This document shows, piece after piece, positions 13,101 through 26,480 of a stretch of DNA of 60,000 nucleotides (its first letter is position 1; each line of letters opens with the position of its first letter). The notes beneath the pieces are model-generated. The model was not told where the DNA came from. It saw nothing but the letters and a program-made list of their open reading frames with translations, and made no database searches. Origin of the DNA: Chrysomallon squamiferum (taxonomy: Eukaryota; Mollusca; Gastropoda; Neomphalida; Peltospiridae). The DNA lies in assembly GCA_012295275.1 (NCBI GenBank), contig CM022668.1, forward strand, positions 3,818,080 through 3,878,079, in the 5' to 3' direction. The position numbers and the translations under genes are program-made.

Positions 13101-15068
13101 ATAAAAAATATAAATCTGAACTGATTTTCAAATGCTTTTTTGTTAATTCATTAATAGGTAAAACATGAGTTCACACATCAAGCTAAAATGTTATAAAAAG
13201 AATAATAATGACGTAATTACTACATGACCAGAATATCTAATACTGTATGTGATACAGGTATTATCTGTTATGTAGTAGTAAACCTATACACAGGCTGCCT
13301 CTCAGTTCACAGTACTGATATATCAAGTTGAATTACATTAACCAAATGCACTGATAACTTTTAACAGCAATAAATGGTCAAGAGTAATACTTTAAAATTT
13401 GATAATGCATGTTCAGCGTGAAATATAAATTATTGCTTCTTTGTACACTGTTAAGATATTCCCATATTATAATGAAATTGCTTCATTTGCACCTTTCACA
13501 AGAAATGTTACAATGATCCAAGCATTTTACTGCAAGACTTATTTGAAAATTCTATTAAACTATATAATTAGAAAAGAGTAAAGAGTGAATTTCTTATTTC
13601 AATCATACATACAACTTTATGTAAAAATACACATTATAAACCAACAAAAATACACACATACAAACATATACACATTCTACATAATTACATACTTTATAGA
13701 TAATTACAAAATAAATGCAAGTAAATATTAACTTTAATGTATCAGTAATATTAATATTGATATATATTAAATAATTAAGTTTGTATTCAAATTTCAATAT
13801 ATTAAACTGACAAAAATAAAAAATTAAAAAATATTTTCTTTAAATTGTACTTGATGACCGAGATCTGACCTGTGGCAAATAAACTTTTTCTTTAACATAT
13901 TCATTCCCCTTACAGCTCTAACTTAGTAGAAAAAAGTTTTAATGCTATAGCTGATTAGTACTGTTATAGCTACACATGTGTTGATGGACTTAATTTTCTT
14001 TTTCTGAACAATCCACATCTCGGTAAAACTGTAAACACATTAATATTACCTTGATTATCAAAACAGAAAGCTATTTCCAATTAAAATGTGTTCTCTATAT
14101 TTTATTTTATTTATTTTTTATATTCACCAATTCAGAAAAGTTATAATTAGAAATAACTTCAACTATTTATTTAATAAATAAAATTTATTCTTTCACATTA
14201 TATGATAAATAAAAATATGTATTTAAGAAAAATCATCTGAATCAGTCAAAAATTAAAAAGCAAATAAATCTTTGTTTTGCTAACAACAAACTAAACAGAA
14301 GATGGATACAATTTACTTCATTTTATATGTGAACAGTTTCAACACAAAACATGATACAGGCCTATCTACTGGCACACTTTTTGAAAAAAGGACAAAAGAT
14401 GTCATGGTGCTTGAAATAAAAGTGTTTTTTTTTTTTTTTTTTTTTTTTGTCTTTGTTGTTGTAAGAGTTGTAGTATTATATATTTATTTTTACTATCAGT
14501 AATAATACTTTCTATAACTATCACATCTTAGTAACTGAAGACAGTTACATTAGTATTTTTTATTTATTAAATACTTTATATATTGCTTAAAATAAAATAT
14601 ATTTCAGAGTAAGAAGTATATAATTTTTTTATTAAACTATACTAGCAAGTGGACACATCACCAACTGGTCAGGGTGACCATAGTTCATTTATAAAAGTGT
14701 TCAGATTTAGCTCACTGCATACAACAGTCTGGTTCATTTGTTTAAGTAGGTCACTTCCTGTTGTTTTATGTTTTTTTACATCAGTCTGCTATATGAAAGT
14801 TATCAAGCTTGTAATTGGACATTTTCAAAAACAAAACTAGATGAAAACTTGGAAATTACTTCATGTTCATTGATAAGGAAAAAAATGATTGTTCTGTTTT
14901 CTTTTTTTGACTTTTTCTTTTATTTATTTATTTATATTTTAATTTGTATATTCCCTATTTGCAATGTGTGTTTGTTTTTTTTATTACACTCTGGACTAAA
15001 ATAGTTGGACTAACATATTATTAACAATTATCTAGAATGTTAGTAAATAAAGTAAAAAGTACAGTCTA

Positions 15069-15069
<1 letters not shown>

Positions 15070-15137
<68 letters not shown>

Positions 15138-15200
15138 CATGCATACATATACATATATACATACATACATACATACACATATATACGTACATACAGATAC
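15070..15200. repeat. Compound TG/TA/CA/TACA microsatellite
   Basis: A GT run passes into TA, then CA, then CATA tetranucleotides over about 130 bp. Confidence 0.9.
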
Positions 15201-15759
15201 ATAAAAAACATCCTGTGAGTAATAGGTTTTAGAATGTGTTTTTAATTACCCTATAGTTACTATTAAAAATAAATGATACTCTGTCAAAACAGACAAACAA
15301 CTATATCACTGATTCATCTAGGTTTATTTTACTCCTTACATATCAACTTCCTTTTTCGGCTAACCCTGTAGGCTGTTTTATTTGAACTTTACTGGTTATT
15401 TAACAGAAAAAAGGCAATTTAATTAATAATGTATTCTAAAATCCTAAATACCAGAGGCAAGATAAGTATTCCTTCAACATCATTATTTTGTTTTATATTA
15501 TTATGTTTGTTTAGTTGCTCTTTATTTTATATTTATATTTTGTGGGAGGGGGTCAGAAAAGAAATACAAACAAATTTATTTTTGCTGTGGATATTCATAT
15601 TGCAGTTTATTGAAATATATATATTATAAATCAATTTTTTTAATTAAAAAATTAATCATTATAATTGTTATTATTTTTGGACAAATTAATACATTACAAT
15701 TCATTACTAATGATAAACAGAGTAAGACAGGGTAAGAACCTATCAATATGATCGTTCTG

Positions 15760-16962
15760 TTTAAGTCTGTGACCACTGAAGCGGAAGCCTGCTGTTGAAA
15801 GAGGAAGGGAGTAACTTAACATACGAGTGTTGCATTTGGTTTGAAATCGACACCAAGTCACAGTTGAGTCTAGTATCTCTAGTTTGTTTACCTCCGTATA
15901 GATCTTTAAACGAAACGTGTGACGTTGCCAATTATTAGCACTGTAAATTAGTCCACTAAATGTGCAAACCTTCAGTCAGACATAAAAAGTCTAGCAGCAA
16001 GCAGTTAACATAAAACTAAATTAGTAAATACTTAAAATTGCTACTCACAAATCGTCAAATGTATCTACTTACATCAATACATGTCACGGCTATCTCCAAC
16101 TTTATGTAAATTCCGACTCAGCTCGGTCTATTATTCAACTAGGAACACATCCTACGTGTTTTTTCGATCTTTAGTTGCCATGCAAGATAAATCCGTATGT
16201 ATGTCACAAACAGAAAAACTACACCCTACATGTAACACACTGCCTTCCTGACTTCCCAACACAAAATTAATTACTCAATATTTTCAGTCCCGCAGAGACA
16301 ACGAACCGCAAAGCCGATTGGTCAATATTAGCAAACCGTGAAAAATTAATATATTCATGTTTAATTATGAATAATTTTCTTCCAAATGTATATTTATTTA
16401 ATTATAATTTTAACAGTTTATCTTGTCGACAATCCCAGAGTATATAATTATTAAAAATAATCTTAAGAATATTTTGGAAACAATTATTATTTTAACTTCA
16501 TATTAGCAGATATATAATAATATTTTAATATTTAAATATTTTATCATAAACAAAATCTACAATTGTGAATGCAATACTGCGAACTTCATCTTTCAGCTGA
16601 CAAAATTACAAAATCAGTTAGTGTTACATATATACTTAAGTTACGCTGTGTTGTACTTGTAGATAACATTTTCCCAAAAATAAAAATTATTAACAACATA
16701 GGCCTACGTTACTAAGAAAAATATATCATCCATTCAGTGAACTTTGCCTAGTATCAGTTTTAATTAATTATTCAAACTGCAGCTTTCAAAATTGATGTTA
16801 ACTCTATTTTGTAAAGCATTTTATTTTATTTTATTTTATTTTATATCTATCTCCACGGGATAATTCTAATTGTTGGTGCTCTAAAGAAATTAGTGGAGAT
16901 CAAATTATTATGGTGATGCGCTAACCAATGGTTTCAGACCAGTCAACGCTTAAGAACTAAAT
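15760..16962. promoter_or_regulatory. Probable divergent promoter region of myosin IX (-) and ANAPC11 (+)
   Basis: From about 15.77 to 16.33 kb CpG dinucleotides and mixed-base sequence reappear after many kilobases of CpG-poor DNA, as expected for a promoter and first exon. An inverted CCAAT box in the extended form GACCAATCGG, typical of NF-Y sites, is read on the minus strand at about 16314-16323. A second CCAAT lies on the plus strand near 16924, about 35 bp before the ANAPC11 ATG. A TGACGTTG motif, similar to a CRE, is near 15920. The start sites are not identifiable from sequence, so the extent is inferred. Confidence 0.35.
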
Positions 16963-17302
16963 ATGAAAGTAAAAATTAAAAGTATGCTATATTTTCTTAA
17001 AATCATGGTTAACTAAGTTGTTATTTGATTAGGTTTATTAATTGTGTTGTTTTGAATGTTGAGCTGAGAATAAGAAAAATCATATTTTCATTACCTAAAC
17101 TCAAGCAGTAAAGGCGAGAGTAACCCATGTTACGCATGTAACGTATGTTCAGAATTTACTTTATTTAACCAGACTTTTGTAATATCAGTCAATCTTTTAT
17201 TCGACTATCATATGAATACTTTCTTGTTGAGCCACTAAACAGACATAAAATAGACAAGCAGAATATCTGATTTCTCTCTGTATGGTTAACTTTGTTGTTG
17301 TG

Positions 17303-17345
<43 letters not shown>

Positions 17346-18811
17346 TATTATTATTATTATTATTATTATATGATATAATTTTTAACTTAAGGATTAAAGC
17401 AGTAAAGTAAAATGTTCACCAGTGATAACAGCTATTTATATAAACTGTATGTATATTAAACTATTATGTTGAAAAATAATAAATATGAAAATGAAATAAA
17501 CTACAATGCAGACTAAAGTCTGTGTATATGCTTTAAATTAATAAATGACCATTAATGATTACTAACTAAAAGAATGACTAATTAACACAGAGATAATTTG
17601 GCTTTCCAATATGAAATACTTCAGTATCATAATTAACTCTGATGATGGGGAATCAAAATGTTAGAGAATAATAAATTTAAACTAAACATTTCCTTCTCCT
17701 TTTTCTTTCATATTGCTGATTACATCAACATACAAAAAGGGTAAGTCGTCATTACTAATACATTCAAGAAAAATGTTTACAATACTTTATTAATAAAACA
17801 TAAAAATAATTTTAAATACAAAATGAAAGTAAATTATACATATGTACACATACTCACAATTTTGATCATAAACATTAAAGTGGTGATAGCCATTTAAATT
17901 ACAAATAGCTACATTGATTGCATGTAGAGGTACTCTCATTTCTAATAAGGTAAAATGCAAAAAAAACACAAAAAAACAACAAAAAACAACATGGCAACAC
18001 TTTAAAATTATTTCAAGATGTAGCTGTTTTTTCCATTATTTAAAGATTGTTTTAATACTGATGGAACTGATCTTTATAGGTTGTAGTTGTTCCAGACCAA
18101 GAGATATTTTAAAATGTAAGATTATTTCAAAAAAATCGTTTTACTCTTGTGAAGGTTTTTTGTTGTTTTGTTCATTTGTTGTTATCCAGTAGATTAAATT
18201 CAACCATCTTGAGCTACTGTAGAGATATAAACATAATTTTAACTTGATTATTTTCTAATACAGTTTTAAGTTGTTGTTGTTGTAGCTGGACTGCTGTAGC
18301 TACATGGAGGTGGCTTGCTAATGATGAAAACTGTGGAATATGTAGAATGGCTTTTGATGGTTGTTGTCCTGATTGCAAGCTGCCAGGAGATGACTGCCCA
18401 CTAGGTGACTGAACAAAACCTGTTAACACAGCTTATATCATTAGTTAACATCACATCTGATTGTGCTAAACCTCTGATATAAATTGTATAGCCATATTGT
18501 GTTTTACATATTTAAAGATGATTGTATTATTTGTTTCTGGACATACATCTGTTATGATAAAATGATTTTTATATTTAATATATTTAATAAATAAAAATAA
18601 ATAAAAGAGCTCAACAACTTATTTTATAATTAAATAATAAATAAACAAGGAAATAAAGTAAAAAAAATAAAAATAATTTTTTTTTATTTTTACAGTATGG
18701 GGTCAGTGTTCTCACTGTTTTCACATTCACTGCATTGTGAAATGGCTGAACTTACAACAAGTACAACAACTCTGTCCCATGTGTAGACAAGAATGGAAGT
18801 TCAAGGAATGA
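16963..18811 (+). CDS. ANAPC11: Anaphase-promoting complex subunit 11, RING-H2 E3 subunit
   Basis: ANAPC11 is the catalytic RING subunit of the APC/C, which ubiquitinates securin and mitotic cyclins. Three exons are seen: 16963-16981 (MKVKIK plus one base), exon 2 ending at 18404, and 18696-18811. Exon 2 carries the CGIC and CCPDC zinc ligands and ends GDDCPL. Exon 3 carries the rest of the RING, including CSHCFHIHC and CPMC, and ends with the family's EWKFKE tail and TGA. The donor at 18405 (GTGACT) and acceptor at 18695 are canonical and join in frame. The intron 1 acceptor is a problem. The only GT-AG junction that keeps frame begins exon 2 at 18264, giving 91 residues with the insert ILSCCCC. 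The expected 84-residue form would need exon 2 to start at the TAG before 18286 plus one extra base. A polyadenylation signal AATAAA is at 19070-19075. Convergent with the PMF1-like gene. Confidence 0.93.
17304..17369. repeat. (ATT)n microsatellite in ANAPC11 intron 1
   Basis: About 20 ATT triplets with one slip. Confidence 0.92.
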
Positions 18812-19527
18812 AATATATATATTAGTGACGCACATCACACGACTCACTCCATATCTTGTTGTGTAAAAATACTACATATTTCAAACTAGTCATTGATACA
18901 AAAGACAGTGACTGAATTTTTTATAATGTGTACATCTGATGATTTTAGAAATATTTTACTGAGATCATCATTGAAAACAGTTAAATATTAATCTGATAAT
19001 AATAATTTTCTTTCTGAACAAAAATGCAGATCATTTGACAGTTTACTGTGTATGATTTACAAAATTCAAAATAAATTTTTTTTTGATTGTATGCTGGTTT
19101 CATTTTTATCTGTAGTTTATGAAATATTTCACACTATATTTTTAGGTGTTTATTTCTCAGTAACTAGCAGGTCAAATTCAATTTACTTGAGCTTATATTT
19201 TAATTTTCAGAATAAATGAGTTAAGTGCATTTTCTTTAAGATAAATCATGTATCCTTTATCGGCACATCACAATATGCCTAAGAATTATTTTCTACAGCA
19301 TGAAATGAAATTAATAAGCATTCACAAAAATGTTATCTAACTTACTTTCTTGTTCAGGTGTAAATATGTTTAATTTTACATTATTTCAATGAATTTATTA
19401 TTTTTATTAAATATTTTCATTTTACTTCTTGAAAAATTGTCCTCCATTAAGAACATATATTTTTATGATTTCAGTTATAGGACAAATGTGACAACACTTT
19501 TTCAATTATAAACACTAAATCATAAAA

Positions 19528-19569
<42 letters not shown>

Positions 19570-20135
19570 GCAAATGATTTTTAAAAATTATATACTAAAT
19601 CACTTGTTTTTTTAACACATTCTTTATATTTATCTGTATCCATCTTAACTGGTTTAACTGATTACTGTGTGGCAGTAAGGTCATATGAAAAATATTTTAA
19701 TTTCACAAAACAAGACGTTTGTAAATACATTCCACTGTTTATTTACAATAATCAAGGTCATGTAACATGCAAATATATATTATTTTTACATTTAATTTCT
19801 CTTAGTAAATTTTATAACATCAGTGAATATATGAAGTCCTTATAAATAAATTGTTCACAGTTCACATACAAATTGTCGATGAAAAAAATATCTTGTTTTG
19901 TTAATTCACCTCAAAGTGAAAAAAAAACAAAAAAACAATTTATACATTAGCACTATAAATTTAGTTATTTCTTTTCATGATCAGTACAACATGTAGCAGG
20001 CTCTGTTTTCTGTTTTGGTGACAGAAGTTAATATGTACAGGAGAAAGCTAGTCTACTAGTTATTGTTCAGAAGTTATACAGTCACATCACAAATGTTCCA
20101 AGCTCTTGGTTTCAACAAGATCCATACTGAGTTCT
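18812..20135. other. 3' UTRs and spacer between convergent ANAPC11 and PMF1
   Basis: No gene is seen. It contains the ANAPC11 polyadenylation signal AATAAA at 19070-19075, an A-run followed by an AT microsatellite at about 19528-19568, and AT-rich sequence likely to include the 3' UTR of the PMF1-like gene. Confidence 0.6.
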
Positions 20136-22457
20136 TCATTCTTGGAGTATTATATTCATGAACGAACAAATTTCTCCAAGTTTTTGTAAGTTTTCATGTG
20201 AAACAACATTGGCTGCCTAAAATTAAAATAAAATAGAAAAATTACTGAAAGGAAATTGATTATTTTAAAGAGGTTTTTTTTTTTTGGCATAGATACTAAA
20301 TATATCAGTAGCAGTGTTGAAGAAACCTCCATAATATTACCACTTACTATTAGATTAAATGTGTATATTTTTATACATATATATATATATATATATATAT
20401 TCTTATATGTTGCATTTCATGCACTTTTTAATTCAGAGTACTTTTTTGTAATGTTTGATATGAAGAAACAATTTACCTCTTCTGAAAGGTAACATTCTTG
20501 CAAAAGTTCATTCTTTGTCGCCTCAAGAATTTTCCGTCTTGGAAGCAAGGCTTCCTTTAACTGTTTGTTCTTGTCTACCATTTCTTTCAGAATTCTCTCA
20601 AGACTAGCTTTCTCTTTCTGCTTTACTGAATACAGGTGAGGCAGTACATCTTTTGATGGCTCTCCTGAAGGTCTCCTGAAATAAAACGTAATATATAAAT
20701 ATATTAAAATAGGTATATTTATATATGTTCACAGCTAGGAATGTTGTAAAACTATAAAAGATTCAGACTGAAATGTTATAAGTAGTAATCCTGCTTAAGT
20801 TTCACATTCATAAGTCTAAATTTAAAAAAAAAAGATATATATGAATAAATAAAATTACAGACTAAAAATAATGTTTTAAAAAAAATAACTTCAAAATTTA
20901 TATGCAGTTTTAAAGATGTCTTGATTAAAGGGAAAATACATATTCATACGATCTTTAGTTTTATTTCATTTAGATTTTTTTTTTTATTATTATTATTCTT
21001 ACCATGCTTCAACTGCATGATCCAAATTCGATTCCTGAATAATTTTATCTAAATTGTTCATCAGTGAAATAATATTTTCTTCTTCGAACATTGATTTTAT
21101 TTCTTCCTGAAATTAAAAAAATAACAGTATTAGTTATTACTAAAATAAAATTTTAAAGTAATTAAAAACCATCTGCTGCTTCAGATTTACTTAATGCAAT
21201 TTGATTTAAAAAATAAAAAATAAACATTTAGGCAGTGGACTCATAATAAATATTTTAAAATTTAAACATATCAGTCACAATTCAGTGGTATTGTTAATTT
21301 CGATTCTTGTATAAAATATAAAATATAAAATAATTAAAAAGGTTAGTTCACACACATAAAACTTAAGTTTGTGACAAACATTACTGTTTTATCAGTAGGA
21401 TGATTGTACAAGCAAACTAAACACTGATTAAATTTTTGTTTTTCTTAAAATCAATACTAAGTTGAAATCAAGAGATTCATAAAATTTGTACTTTTACAAG
21501 TCCTAGATTATACAGTGAATTTAAAAAATTAAAAATTAATTATTTCTTTCAGTTAAGTTATATTTTTGTATTGTATAGATAAAAAAAAAAAAAAAAAACA
21601 TACATCAATATTTGACTTCAGCTGCGTTTCCATTTGTTTATGAATTTGCTTCAGAATATCTGGACCACTTCTTGCTATTGGTAAAAGAATCTTTTCAAAC
21701 CGGGAATAACTAAAAGGAAAAAAAGAATTGTATTAATCAAACTGTATTATGTTTCTACTATTCTCAAACCAACTGATCAATATTAATAATGTTAAAAATT
21801 AGTTTATTAGATATATATATATGACTATTATGAGAAATACCAATAAATTTTGTTTACACTTTCTGACCAAAATGTGAATCATAATTCAGTTTCTCTCCAA
21901 GAGACTTTTGACTTAAGACGGGTAAGTTAAGTATTTGCCGAAATTTGCCTTTTCGCAATGATACCTCACTTGATAGTAAATAAATATGTGATGTTTTGGT
22001 TGTCACAAAATCATTTACAAAGATGAAAGAGTGGGCTACATAAAGTAGCATATGATGTTAATATTATTATAAGTAGTAAGTACATCCGTCATATTAAATG
22101 ATATTTGAATACAGCTATCACTGTTATACTGGCGCTACTTAAAGTTTTAATGAAATGTAATTATAATAACGGAATTTATGCTTGCTTTCAACCCCAAACA
22201 AGGTTTGTATAAGTAATACAATTAATAACGATGTAGCGTATGTTGAAATTCAGTCGATTCAATGTTGCTCAACGTCTTGATATAAATAATTATTAAACTA
22301 GGCTATGATTGACATTAATATTTTATAGAACCCAAACATTTTACCTAACTGCAGACAGACATTTTTTAATTGAAGTTTGAATTCCATATTTAAGTAATTG
22401 GATACGTCTTCCTCCTGTTGTGTGTGTTTCTGTTGACTTTCTTTCGCTAGCCTCCAT
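20136..22457 (-). CDS. PMF1: PMF1/NNF1-like subunit of the MIS12 kinetochore complex
   Basis: Five exons on the minus strand: 22345-22457, 21604-21709, 21003-21106, 20477-20675 and 20136-20216. All junctions are GT-AG and keep frame, giving 200 residues, close to the roughly 205 of human PMF1. The recognisable parts are RFEKILLPIARSGPDILKQI (residues about 39-59), the family signature around NLDKIIQES (about 92-100) and AWRPSGEPSKD at the exon 3/4 junction. A charged, leucine-rich C-terminal half (about 120-190) should form coiled coil. PMF1/NNF1 pairs with MIS12 in the complex that links inner centromere proteins to the NDC80 microtubule-binding complex. The start is the ATG at 22457; an overlapping longer frame there is out of register. 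The short upstream region has an E2F-like site, which fits cell-cycle control. Identification is by conserved pattern, so paralogue-level certainty is limited. Confidence 0.88.
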
Positions 22458-22530
22458 TTTGTTTTAAATCTTCCCGCCTTTTTATTCGGGACTCGGTTTC
22501 GGACACAACCGTTTAGCGAAATGTGCATTC
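22458..22530 (-). promoter_or_regulatory. Promoter-proximal region of the PMF1-like gene with an E2F-like motif
   Basis: Just upstream of the ATG the minus strand reads AGGCGGGAA, complementary to 22471-22479, which resembles an E2F/DP site. CpGs cluster here against a CpG-poor background. Functional status is inferred. Confidence 0.3.
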
Positions 22531-23072
22531 CAATAATTTAATATAATATTATTGGTAATTTGCAATCATTTTGAAATAATTTTCCAAACAAATATAAGAT
22601 AAATGATAGAGTAAAATTACAAAAATGATAGGAATTTCGTTGTTGTTTTTTGGGGGGATTTATTAAATAATCCTCGAATTAGTCTCGCGTTTTTATTTTT
22701 TTATTTTTTTTTAATGTGAAAAAAAGGAAGAAGGGAATAAAGATTATAATAATGATGACGATGATGATAACAAAAACAATAATAAGAATAATCAAATAAA
22801 TTATAGAAAGATAGATATAGACAGATGGTTTGATACTGCCGTCTCTGGCGTTGTCGTGATATGTGTGTGTGTGTGTGTGTGTGTTTATGTGTGTATATAT
22901 ATTCCTTTATATCTGTCAATTTCTTTATATTCTCAATAACGTTAAAATTTATTAAATAAATAAATAAAAATGTTTTATGTTGATTATTAGGTGAAAAATG
23001 TCTTTTGTTGATTATTAGGTGAAAAATGTCTTTTGTTGATTATTAGGTGAAAAATGTCTTTTATAATTGTTT

Positions 23073-23105
<33 letters not shown>

Positions 23106-26100
23106 TATTTTTTATTTTTACAAACTGTACATTAAATGATAACACTGTTTCATTACGTGCATAGAATACACTTATGATCGTCATCATCTTTTTCTTTTTG
23201 CCCTAACAGAAGGTCAGAGCTAATTGATAATGGTGGCCCAGTGAAATAGCTTTGAACCGCGCTAAAGTGAAACCAGCGAACTTTTAGAACCGTTACGTCA
23301 AAGAGTTATCGGTTGGTTAATGGAACATGCTGTCATTAGAAATCACTGTACGATCAAGTATTTGCTATTGTTTTTCCTTTTCATTTCCAGCATAAATATG
23401 TAATAACCAGTAGACGTATCTATTCCGAATAATAATAATAATAATAACTATACTATTTATTTATTTATTTATTGTCATGCAAAAAAAAAAAAAAATAAAT
23501 AAAATAATGATAATGATAATAATAATCCAAGCTTAACAATTATTTATTTATTTATTATTATTTTATCATTCTCTTTTTGTCTAATTTTGTTCGAAATTTT
23601 ATGAAAGTATTTGATTAACTTGAACTAAATTTTTAAGCCATTTTTAGTTAATAAAGAATTTTGATAATTAATTTTTGGTAGATATTTTTATAAACAATAA
23701 AATCTTTAAATTATTTCATTTTTTTTTTTTTTTTCTATTTTTTCATTTTTTTTAATGAGAGAAAAATGAAAGAAATCAGATTTTTGCACCTAGTACACAT
23801 CTTAGAACATGATTTAGGTGTGTGTGTGTGTATGTGTGTATATATATATATATATATATTAAAATCAATAATTTAAAGAAATAATTAGTTTATTTTTGGC
23901 ATGATGGATCCTATTAAAGGCAATAAACAGCAGTCACACTCCACAATGGGAATGAAATTTTTTTTTATTATGAAGATCACAAGCTTCACTGACTACCATT
24001 CACATAATTAACCATTAGCAGCCAGAAAAAGTGAATGTGGAAGGAAAAACACTGTAGGTTAAGAGAAATTGGACAAACTGGTGTTCAGCTTCAAGATGCA
24101 GTCATTTCCGTGTCCAAGCATTTTTCTTTCAGTGAAGACAAAAATGTCACAAGACATTCTCTCTGGAAGTGTGTGAAAGTCCATTGCATTTCCATTAGAA
24201 TTTGTGCAAGAAAAACTCAATAGTTAAAAATAAATAAATAAATAAATAAATAAAAAGTAAATAAGATAATTTGTAATTTAAATATTTTGTTGTTGTTGCT
24301 GGTTTTTTTCTTAACTGACCTTTGCAAGAACACAGGACAAATATTTGTATCGGAATGTTTTTTTTAAAATTATGCTGCTTCCTGAAGAGCATCAGTTATG
24401 TCTCAAATCATCAGCTAAAAAATTCAAATATGGTGCACAAATTAAATGTACTCTTACATTTGTGATTTGTTGAGAATATAACAAATTATATAATATTTGT
24501 AGCATGTTATTTTTTTCTATTTACAGTTATGTAGGCTTTGCTACACATTTTGTCACCCATATCAAGATACTTTGTAATAAAAGATAATAAACACTGTTTG
24601 TATTGCTTATTTGAACTTCAAAGGCCATTAGTGCAATCATAGTGATGTTAACCTAGATTTAACTTAATTCCACAATTTTTTATTCATTATTTTTTTTTAA
24701 AAAGAAAATAATAATAATAATAAAATAAAATGTCTTATTCAGTGCAGTCAATAATTTGTCTAAATTACAAATATCAATGTGATAATTAATACCAAAAATT
24801 AATGTCTGGCCTCCACTTGTGTTGTTAAATAATATTAGCAATTTGTCATAAAAGTAAATAAATACGAGTTCTGTAATTAAAAAAAAAAAAAAAAAAACAA
24901 ACAAAAAAAAAAAAAAAAAACGAAATTAAAAAGGAGAAAAAGGAGCCATTCTGTAATAAAATTTGATTTCTGTTTACTGATATGTAGTAATATATTAAAA
25001 TATGCAAACAGATGGTATTTGATATACTGGAGTGGAGTTTAAATCATCTGATGAACTTGGTTTCCATGATCAAACCTCCTCAGTGGACCTGACTACTGAT
25101 GTAACACAACAATGTTAAGGTCTCTGAAACACAAACCCCTCAAAATTGTCACCCAGCAATTTAGAATTTATGTCATGTCACCGAAATGTAATCGGGTCCA
25201 TCACTAAAGTTTCATTGTGTGAACCAAACAGAACAAGTGAGGTAACTCCTACCCCAGTGTATCAGAATTTCTCTATTTGCATATGCATAAAGCACACCTT
25301 AATATATTAATTCAGAATGGTCTACTTTGATTATAAAATGATAAGAAAATAACACATAAATTTGTTTTAAAACCATTTATTTTATAACAAGTTCACATAA
25401 AAATATAGTTTAAGTAGTTGAATTTACAGAATTTATATTTAATAAAAACTCATTTCTGTAAAGGTATCAATGAAGGTATAACTATTTACATGGAAAATAT
25501 TGCATCATAAATATATATATAAGTAAAACAGGTTCTGTCATGACAAACAGTTGGGTTGGTTTGTTGTTGTTTTTCTTTTATTGTATGTAATAGTGTATAA
25601 AATAATTTTCAATATTATTATTATTATTATTAAGAAAGTTCCCTTAAAAGTTTTGGTTAAACTGTCAGCATCTAAAAAAAAATTCCTTTAAACAGTCCTT
25701 TGATGAATGTAAATACAATAACACAAGGGTATGAAAACAACATGCAGTTAAATTGGAAAGTAATGAAATCACTGTTATTTTTGGTGATTACAATCAGTAG
25801 GATCATTTTTGTATCAGCGCATTCCAGTTAGACTCTCAACAGATTATGTAAATGATATTAGAAATGAATTTTGAAAAAACATATTACACAAGGCCTCCAA
25901 TAAACATTTCGAACACAGAAATTATCTGAAATTGTTATTAATAATGAGGTCATCTGGAATTCATAATGATCTTCAACTATCTGCTACACAGACTTAACAG
26001 TCACAATCTGAAATATACAATATTTACAAGCATTAAAAGACAATTACATTTATTTATGTGTTATCATTCTTTAAAGAATATCTGGAAACTGAAAAACACA

Positions 26101-26480
26101 ACAACCGTTGCTTCTTCAAGCAGTTTACAATGTCCAATATGTGTTCCAGAAAACCCCCCAAAACAAACCATAAAGAACATATCCAAAATCCCCCTTCAAA
26201 AAAACAACAACCAAAAAACCTAACGAAAACAAAACAACAACAAAATAATAGAAATAAAAATTTCTGCAAAAACAAATAAGAGTAAGAAACAAAATAAATT
26301 AAATGCATTTAAAAGAACTCAAATCAAATCAATAAATTAATAAATAAACCAAACTTTAAAATAGCCTAAATGGTTCTTCATTTGAGGTTATTGTATTCAG
26401 AAAAAAACTTACCAGTGCTGTAAATTTAAACAGTTCCAAAATATAACTGATCATTTCTGGTCATTCTCATCCTAGCTTAC
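22531..26480. other. No supportable gene; simple repeats
   Basis: This 4-kb interval contains a GT run (about 22860-22885), three direct copies of a 28-bp unit with GATTATTAGGTGAAAAATGTC (about 22975-23062), poly-A tracts (23073-23102, 24879-24920) and several TTTA/AAT runs. The stretch at 23210-23400 has raised CpG and could be an unrecognised promoter. The block at 24960-25300 is less AT-rich than its surroundings but has no open frame on either strand that I can support. Confidence 0.5.
22975..23062. repeat. Direct tandem repeat, unit about 28 bp, three copies
   Basis: Three nearly identical copies of TTGATTATTAGGTGAAAAAT followed by GTCTTT, then a long poly-A tract. Confidence 0.9.

Larger units (their letters stand above)
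6960..15700. other. Gene-free AT-rich DNA, probably the first intron of myosin IX
   Basis: No coding exon can be supported in this 8.7 kb. The open frames are short, low in complexity and unlike known proteins. The region contains an ATC-type microsatellite near 7810-7850, the pogo-like element at 8046-8931, two short tandem arrays next to or beyond it, an AAT run near 9311-9350, poly-T tracts near 10863 and 14425-14448, and a TG/TA/CA/TACA compound microsatellite at about 15070-15200. Confidence 0.55.

Noticed and set aside
22298-22528. 76-codon minus-strand frame over the first PMF1-like exon
   Set aside because: It is out of frame with the spliced gene and reads through the strong donor at 22344; the ATG at 22457 gives the family-like protein.
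24035-24223. 62-codon plus-strand frame starting MWKEKHCRLREIG
   Set aside because: No recognised domain, no splice context and no extension; it could be an eroded repeat but cannot be supported.
21233-25090. CAGTGGACTC near 21233 and CAGTGGACCTG near 25080 as further pogo-like ends
   Set aside because: Neither has a TA flank or an inverted partner at a plausible distance; short chance matches.
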